Positions 6,528 through 11,029 of a stretch of 11,029 nucleotides of DNA are shown one piece after another. Numbering within the stretch: the stretch's first letter is position 1; each line of letters starts with the position of its first letter. The position numbers and the translations under genes were made by a program. A model generated the notes under the pieces. That model was given only the letters and a program-made list of their open reading frames with translations, was not told the origin of the DNA and ran no database searches. The DNA is from Deltaproteobacteria bacterium RIFCSPLOWO2_02_56_12 (lineage in GTDB: Bacteria > Desulfobacterota > Binatia > UBA9968), in assembly GCA_001799045.1 (NCBI GenBank), contig MGRY01000005.1, forward strand, positions 1-11,029, in the 5' to 3' direction.

Positions 6528-8225
6528 ATGACAGCAAAAAAACCCCTGATTGTTATCCAGGGAGGTCGTCTCATTGACGGCAACGGAGGTAAACCCGTCG
6601 ATCAAGCCACCGTTGTCATTGAGAACAACCGCATCCAGTGCGTGGCTCAGGGAAAAGTAGATTTTTCCAAGGAGGCTCGGATCATTGATGCGAGCGGCAA
6701 GACTATTCTTCCCGGTCTCATTGATAATCATGTGCATTATCGTAATCACAGTGGCGAGCTCTTTCTTGCCCACGGCGTCACCTCTGTCCGGGATCTGGGA
6801 AACCCTATTGACTGGATCTTGGCGCAGAGAGACGCGATCGCCTTGGGGAAAGTCGCGGGCCCGAGGATTTTTTGCGCCGGCCCGGGTTTTTTCGGTAAGG
6901 CGAGGCGGCCGGATCACATCGTCCCGACCAGCCCGGAAGATGGGAGAAGGATGACAAAAGCTCATATCGAGCGGGGCGTGGACTTCGTGAATATTTACAT
7001 CGGCGTGCCGCTTGACATAATACGCACGGTCGCGGAAGAAGCCCACGCGGCGGGACTTAGGGTAACGGATCATCTGGATGCGAGCATCTTGCCCTATGCC
7101 GAGGCCGGTGTCGATGGAGTGGAACACGCCACAGGATGTGCTGAGGTGACAATCAGGAGTGAAGAGGGACGAAAAAAGTTGGCCTCAATTAAGCTCTGGC
7201 TGGCAAAATTCTTAGGCCCCTGGACGCTGGCGGAGAGAACCCACTTCGCGGAGGTGGCAGAATTTCTCGCAAAGAGAGGAACCTTCATCGAGCCGACCAT
7301 GGTCCTCTGGGGGTCCTCGCTCGGAATGAGGGATAAGTGGGAGCGGGAGGACTATGAGCTGCTTAAAAATCCCGGCCTTTCCTACATCCCTGAAGATCAA
7401 AGGCTATTCTGGCTGGATCACCACTACGTGGCTTACGGGGTAAGACCGAAAGAAGAACCGGAGCAGGACGTGGTGATTGCAAATCGTTATTCCATTTACG
7501 GCATCCTTCCCGAAGATCAACTTAGAGAAGGACATCGAAGGTTGCAGAAATTTCTCTGTCAGTTGGTTAAGGCCGGAGGCAATGTGGTCACCGGCACAGA
7601 TGCGGGCGCCGCGGTAATTCCCGGGATCAGCCTGCACCGAGAGCTCGATCTGATGGTCAAGGCAGGTCTTAGTCCCATGCAGGCGATTCAGGCGGCGACC
7701 AAGGTCGGGGCAGATTACCTCGGAAAGCTAAGTGAGTTGGGAACCGTTGAGGAAGGAAAACTTGCCGACCTGATTGTCGTCAGAGGGAATCCGCTGGAGG
7801 ATATCACCCACGCCCGCAGGATCGACGTTGTGATAAAAAACGGGGAGATCGTAGACACTCGCTATCATGAGAGCTTTTCCACTCCAATCCCTCGACCGAC
7901 CAACCAGGAGTTCTACGGATACCCCGTCCCCAAGCTTGAGGAGATGTCCCCCAAGGTAATCAGCGAGAGAGATGGGGATATGGAGCTGATTTTAAAGGGA
8001 AAGGATTTCTTTCCTAATTCCTACGTCTGTTTTGGCGGGAGTCCCATTCCTACACACTTTACCAGTCAAGAGAAGCTCACGGCGATTCTCCCGTCTCATT
8101 TGGCGCGCGTGGGAACTTCCCCGATTGTGGTGATGAACCCCATGCCCAGAGAATTTCCTGATCGGGAGAACGTCTCGAGGCCTCTCTTCTTGATTGTAAA
8201 ATTCGCAAACCTTAGTCCGTCTTAA
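6528..8225 (+). CDS. Amidohydrolase-superfamily enzyme with C-terminal IPT/TIG-like domain
   Basis: The product is 565 aa with no signal peptide, so presumably cytosolic. Residues about 6-60 and 405-445 form the composite beta-sandwich typical of the superfamily (GKTILPGLIDNHVHY; GTVEEGKLADLIVVRGNPL). The barrel between them has HVH (H68, H70), His182, His200 in GVDGVEH and Asp358 in VVTGTDAG, consistent with a metal-dependent hydrolase of the imidazolonepropionase/prolidase-like group. The position often held by a carboxylated bridging lysine (VDFVKIY in relatives) appears as Asn155 in VDFVNIY. Residues about 474-556 look like an IPT/TIG immunoglobulin-like domain: LKGKDFFPNSYVCFGG, then LTAILPSHLARVGTSPIVVMNP. 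The substrate cannot be inferred. The gene diverges from the binding protein and converges on ilvN, about 42 bases apart. Its strand, opposite to the whole operon, suggests insertion. Confidence 0.9.
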   Translation: MTAKKPLIVIQGGRLIDGNGGKPVDQATVVIENNRIQCVAQGKVDFSKEARIIDASGKTILPGLIDNHVHYRNHSGELFLAHGVTSVRDLGNPIDWILAQRDAIALGKVAGPRIFCAGPGFFGKARRPDHIVPTSPEDGRRMTKAHIERGVDFVNIYIGVPLDIIRTVAEEAHAAGLRVTDHLDASILPYAEAGVDGVEHATGCAEVTIRSEEGRKKLASIKLWLAKFLGPWTLAERTHFAEVAEFLAKRGTFIEPTMVLWGSSLGMRDKWEREDYELLKNPGLSYIPEDQRLFWLDHHYVAYGVRPKEEPEQDVVIANRYSIYGILPEDQLREGHRRLQKFLCQLVKAGGNVVTGTDAGAAVIPGISLHRELDLMVKAGLSPMQAIQAATKVGADYLGKLSELGTVEEGKLADLIVVRGNPLEDITHARRIDVVIKNGEIVDTRYHESFSTPIPRPTNQEFYGYPVPKLEEMSPKVISERDGDMELILKGKDFFPNSYVCFGGSPIPTHFTSQEKLTAILPSHLARVGTSPIVVMNPMPREFPDRENVSRPLFLIVKFANLSPS

Positions 8226-8267
8226 AAAGCTAACCAGAGAACGAGCTATCCGCTACAATTCACCCGT

Positions 8268-8783
8268 TCAGGCCTTGGCCGCCTGGGACTCGCGTCGGGA
8301 TGGAACTTTCGCCTCGCGGGCAATGGCGACTCGGCCGGTGCGGATCAACTCCTTGATCCCGAGCGGCTGCAACATATTGATCAACGCCTCGACTTTATCC
8401 ACGTCACCAGTCACCTCTATCGTATATGTAGTCGGTGACGAATCAACGATTTTGGCGCGAAAGATATCGGCGATCCGCATCGCCTCATCCCGGTGCTCCG
8501 GCCTGGTGTGAACTTTAATCAGGGCTGTTTCCCGGTCCAGGTAACTCGTCTCGGTCATGTCCACAACCTTAAGCACCTCGACCACCTTGTTGAGCTGTTT
8601 CATGATTTGCTCGATGATGCGGTCATCCCCCACGGTCACAATAGTGATCATGGAGGTTGTCGGATCCAGCGTCGGAGCCACAGAGAGGCTTTCGATATTG
8701 TAGCCCCGGGCACTGAAGAGGCCCGCCACTCTGGCCAAGACGCCGAACTTATTCTCTACAAGAACCGATATGATCCGTTCCAT
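8268..8783 (-). CDS. ilvN: Acetolactate synthase, small regulatory subunit
   Basis: IlvN binds the IlvB catalytic subunit, activates it and confers valine feedback inhibition. The product is 171 aa, the usual length for the IlvH/IlvN long form. The N-terminal ACT domain (about 3-75) begins MERIISVLVENKFGVLARV and continues with GLFSARGYNIESLSVAPT; N11, G14 and N29 match the valine-contact residues known from E. coli IlvH. The C-terminal half (about 85-155), with PEHRDEAMRIADIFRAKIVD, is the acetolactate synthase small-subunit C-terminal domain. The start is fixed: an in-frame stop lies four codons upstream. No Shine-Dalgarno is visible before it, unlike most genes here. It is 102 bases downstream of ilvB across a low-complexity spacer. 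Confidence 0.97.
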   Translation of the reverse strand: MERIISVLVENKFGVLARVAGLFSARGYNIESLSVAPTLDPTTSMITIVTVGDDRIIEQIMKQLNKVVEVLKVVDMTETSYLDRETALIKVHTRPEHRDEAMRIADIFRAKIVDSSPTTYTIEVTGDVDKVEALINMLQPLGIKELIRTGRVAIAREAKVPSRRESQAAKA

Positions 8784-8885
8784 CTGTGATGGTTACTCGT
8801 TAATGGTTATTAGTTATTCGTTCAATCGTGCAGCGTAGTGTCGTTGACCCGAATATACGAGTCAACGGTTCACGAATAACGAGTC
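8784..8885 (-). repeat. Low-complexity ilvB-ilvN spacer with inverted repeats
   Basis: The spacer consists largely of variants of AATAACGA and TAACCATTAACGAG on the minus strand. Inverted repeats are GTTATTCGT/ACGAATAAC (8813-8821 with 8872-8880) and, inside them, CGTTGAC/GTCAACG (8842-8848 with 8861-8867) with a 12-base loop. There is no T-tract, so termination is unlikely. The TAACCAT word is repeated just before ilvN. Confidence 0.5.
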
Positions 8886-10664
8886 CTAGGCTGGAAGAAC
8901 GCCTTCCCCTTCCTCAGGTTTTTTCTTCGCCACCCGGCCCCTTTGCGCTTTTGTAAGCTTGGGAGGATCCTCCAGGACCATTTCGTGCTGCGCCGCGCCG
9001 GCTGGAATCATGGGATAGCAATTTTCGAATGGGTACACTGGAAAGTCCATCAGGACCGGCCCTTTATGTTTCAGCCCCTCACGCAACACCGGCTCCACCT
9101 CGGCCGGCTTTAGCGCCCTCAAGCCGCGGATTCCGTAGGCCCCCGCCAACTTTACAAAATCCGGGATCTTTCCCAGATAGCTGGAAGCGTACCTGCCGTC
9201 GTAGAATAAATCCTGCCACTGCCGGACCATCCCGTGAAACCCGTTGTTAAGGAGAACGATCTTGACCGGCAGGTTGTATGTCGCAGCCGTGGCCAGTTCC
9301 TGAAGATTCATCTGGAAGCTGCCTTCGCTGGTGATGCAAACCACAAGCTCGCCGGGATATGCCTTTTGCGCGCCGATCGCTGCGGGAAAGCCAAACCCCA
9401 TGGTGCCGAGGCCACCGGAGGTAAGCCAGGTGCGCGGCTTAGCTCCCTTGAAGTACTGGGCGGCCCACATCTGGTGCTGCCCCACGTCGGTGGCGATGAT
9501 CCCTTTGTCATGAGTGAGCTTGTAGAGCTCTTCGATGACGTACTGCGGCTTGGTGGATTTTTCGTCCTGGTGGTACTTTAGTGGGTGGGCCTGCTTCCAT
9601 TCTGCGATCTGTTTTTGCCACGGCCGGCGCAGCTCTTTGATCTCCCGTTGGTTGCCGTCCATGGAGCGCAACACGACATTGAGCTGGCGCAGCACGGTCT
9701 TCACGTCGCCGACGATCGGAATGTGGGCTTCGACGTTCTTTCGGATAGATGTCGGGTCGATGTCGATATGGACGAAGCGCGCCTCAGGACAAAATTCGGG
9801 AATTTTGCCGGTTACCCGGTCGTCAAAGCGCGCGCCGACGGCGATGACTAGGTCCGCGTAATGCATCGCCATGTTGCTCCAGTAGGTGCCATGCATCCCC
9901 AACATCCCCATAGATAGAGAGTGGCCGCCGGGAAAGGCGCTGAGTCCCATAAGCGTCATGGTGACGGGAATCTGCGTCATTTCGGCGAATTCGAGGATCT
10001 CGTGGGCCGCGTCGGAAAAGAGCGCGCCGCCGCCGATATAAATAACCGGCTTTTTGGCTTTGAGAATCTCCTCGGCCGCCTGCTTGATCTGGTGCTTGTC
10101 CCCATCATAGGTGGGACTGTAGCCGCGCAGATTGACCTTATCCGGGTATTTGAATTCGGCTTTTTCGGTGCTGACATCCTTCGGGATATCAACCAACACG
10201 GGCCCTGGCCGTCCTGTCCTGGCAATGTAGAAAGCCTCCTTAATGGTCCGCGCCAAGTCACGCACATCCTTCACCAAGACATTGTGCTTGGTGCAGGGAC
10301 GGCTGATGCCGACGTTGTCCGCCTCCTGAAAGGCGTCATTGCCTATCAGATTGGTGGAAACCTGGCCGGTGAAGGCGACCATAGGCACGGAATCCATATA
10401 GGCGTCCGCCAAACCGGTGACGATGTTGGTCATCCCGGGACCGGAGGTCACCAGGGCTACGCCCACTTTCCCTGTGGCCTTGGCGTATCCTTCGGCCATA
10501 TGCGCGGCGCCCTGCTCATGCCGCGTCAGAACCACCTCGACATCTTTTTGCTGGTGGAGAACATCAAAAATTTTGAGAACCACTCCCCCCGGAATGCCAA
10601 AGAGAACTTTAACACCCTCCTGTTTGAGCGACTCAACAAAAATTTCTGCTCCGGTCTTCTTCAT
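8886..10664 (-). CDS. ilvB: Acetolactate synthase, large catalytic subunit
   Basis: IlvB is a ThDP- and FAD-dependent enzyme that condenses two pyruvates, or pyruvate with 2-ketobutyrate, as the first common step of BCAA synthesis. The product is 592 aa. The N-terminal pyrimidine-binding domain has the catalytic Glu50 in TRHEQGAAHMAEGYA and the conserved SGPGMTN. A central FAD-binding-type domain follows (about 190-330). The C-terminal pyrophosphate-binding domain has GGLGTMGFGFPAAIGA, then SEGSFQMN (446-453) and LLNNGFHGMVRQWQ. The usual Mg-ThDP motif GDG...NN is here SEG...NN (E447, N473, N474). The ATG has AGGGAGAG about eight bases upstream and AAGGAG abutting it. The lysine/glutamate-rich tail after about 567 is somewhat longer than usual. 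It is 28 bases downstream of the DUF465 gene and probably cotranscribed with it. The motif set favours acetolactate synthase over glyoxylate carboligase. Confidence 0.97.
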   Translation of the reverse strand: MKKTGAEIFVESLKQEGVKVLFGIPGGVVLKIFDVLHQQKDVEVVLTRHEQGAAHMAEGYAKATGKVGVALVTSGPGMTNIVTGLADAYMDSVPMVAFTGQVSTNLIGNDAFQEADNVGISRPCTKHNVLVKDVRDLARTIKEAFYIARTGRPGPVLVDIPKDVSTEKAEFKYPDKVNLRGYSPTYDGDKHQIKQAAEEILKAKKPVIYIGGGALFSDAAHEILEFAEMTQIPVTMTLMGLSAFPGGHSLSMGMLGMHGTYWSNMAMHYADLVIAVGARFDDRVTGKIPEFCPEARFVHIDIDPTSIRKNVEAHIPIVGDVKTVLRQLNVVLRSMDGNQREIKELRRPWQKQIAEWKQAHPLKYHQDEKSTKPQYVIEELYKLTHDKGIIATDVGQHQMWAAQYFKGAKPRTWLTSGGLGTMGFGFPAAIGAQKAYPGELVVCITSEGSFQMNLQELATAATYNLPVKIVLLNNGFHGMVRQWQDLFYDGRYASSYLGKIPDFVKLAGAYGIRGLRALKPAEVEPVLREGLKHKGPVLMDFPVYPFENCYPMIPAGAAQHEMVLEDPPKLTKAQRGRVAKKKPEEGEGVLPA

Positions 10665-10692
10665 CTCCTTATCTCTCCCTATGGATTCCTAT

Positions 10693-10911
10693 TTACCGAT
10701 ACTTACCCAGGAGCTCCATGATTTTATCTTTTCCGGCGAGTTTAAGCTTCTGAAGCCTTTTTTTCTCTACTTCCTCTAGCGGGGTTAAATGGGATTTATT
10801 TTGGTATCCTGACAGTTTCTTTTCCAACTCTTGATGCTCTTCGTAATATTTCTTGAGCTCGGGGTCCTTGCCCATAAGAGAGATAATAAACTCTTCCTCT
10901 CTCCTCTCCAT
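10693..10911 (-). CDS. DUF465 (YdcH-like) small coiled-coil protein
   Basis: The product is 72 aa and strongly charged, with predicted helical heptad-like spacing throughout (DPELKKYYEEHQELEKKL, then LTPLEEVEKKRLQKLKLAGKD). This matches the DUF465/YdcH family, whose signature is an N-terminal EH-x2-L segment followed by a basic LK-x3-L-K-D segment near the end. The family's function is unknown; members are small cytosolic helical-hairpin proteins. The ATG has AAGGAGG seven bases upstream. It is the first gene behind the strong promoter at 10952-10980 and lies 28 bases before ilvB, so it is likely cotranscribed with the BCAA genes. Whether it affects them cannot be told from sequence. Confidence 0.85.
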   Translation of the reverse strand: MERREEEFIISLMGKDPELKKYYEEHQELEKKLSGYQNKSHLTPLEEVEKKRLQKLKLAGKDKIMELLGKYR

Positions 10912-10951
10912 AAGAGAGCCTCCTTATCTTCTATTGTGTTCGGAAATTGGT

Positions 10952-10980
10952 AATCTATCCTAAGGTGATTTTTTTGTCAA
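10952..10980 (-). promoter_or_regulatory. Sigma70-type promoter of the DUF465-ilvBN operon
   Basis: On the minus strand a perfect TTGACA (10975-10980) is followed after 17 bases by TAGATT (10952-10957). Transcription would begin near 10944, giving a leader of only about 33 bases. That is too short for a T-box, riboswitch or peptide-coding attenuator, so regulation, if any, would be by a repressor or activator at the promoter. An A-tract lies in the spacer. Confidence 0.75.
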
Positions 10981-11029
10981 CGCAAGAACAAAGGTCTGTT
11001 TTTTCGATAGCTTACCTTCCCAGACCCTT

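Noticed and set aside
8842..8867. CGTTGAC/GTCAACG hairpin in the ilvB-ilvN gap, considered as a terminator
   Set aside because: There is no T-tract on either side and ilvN must be expressed with ilvB; kept only as part of the spacer description.
9921..10721. Plus-strand open frame of 266 codons opposite ilvB
   Set aside because: Antisense shadow of the ilvB coding sequence; no recognisable motif.
10993..11026. Inverted repeat GGTCTG/CAGACC upstream of the operon promoter, considered as a terminator
   Set aside because: A 6-bp stem with a 22-base loop and no adequate T-tract; not supportable.
1..11029. CRISPR array, tRNA or rRNA genes, transposase or integrase genes
   Set aside because: No regularly spaced repeats, tRNA-like cloverleaf, rRNA sequence or transposase reading frame was seen on either strand.

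Overview
The window looks like a bacterial chromosome carrying a branched-chain amino acid (BCAA) and phosphatidylethanolamine (PE) biosynthesis block. Almost everything is on the minus strand, so it reads from right to left. The order DUF465 – ilvB – ilvN – (inserted genes) – ilvC – psd – pssA – leuA – leuB matches, apart from the insertion, the ilvBNC-psd-pssA-leuA arrangement I recall from Geobacter and relatives. With the moderately high G+C, the NMT1/THI5-like substrate-binding protein and the palindromic intergenic repeat, this points to a Gram-negative bacterium of the Desulfobacterota/'Deltaproteobacteria', Binatota or NC10 kind. The taxonomic call is inference; no rRNA or other marker gene is present.

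Region by region, from right to left. A good sigma70-type promoter (10952-10980) drives a small DUF465 protein (10693-10911), followed by acetolactate synthase large (ilvB) and small (ilvN) subunits. Between ilvN and ilvC sit two genes with no obvious link to BCAA synthesis: a plus-strand amidohydrolase carrying a C-terminal IPT/TIG-like domain (6528-8225), and a divergent minus-strand periplasmic substrate-binding protein (5283-6296). Each has its own promoter-like sequence. ilvC (4188-5204) has a promoter-like sequence of its own just upstream. It is followed by psd and pssA, which overlap by 4 bp and together make PE from CDP-diacylglycerol and serine. A clear intrinsic terminator (2578-2613) ends that transcript. 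Next comes a roughly 236-bp palindromic repeat element (about 2334-2569) with outward T-tracts. Beyond it leuA (715-2283) and leuB (1-718, cut by the window edge) overlap as ATGA.

How the genes work together: IlvBN and IlvC perform the first two common steps toward valine and isoleucine. The valine precursor 2-ketoisovalerate feeds LeuA and then LeuB in the leucine branch. ilvD, ilvE, leuC and leuD are not in the window. Psd and PssA are a separate lipid pathway embedded in the same block.

Most of the window is conserved core metabolism. The points worth a second look are the inserted module that splits ilvBN from ilvC, the amidohydrolase-IPT/TIG fusion with an atypical position at the usual bridging lysine, the palindromic element between pssA and leuA, and the SEG variant of the ThDP motif in IlvB. 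I found no convincing entirely new multi-gene system.
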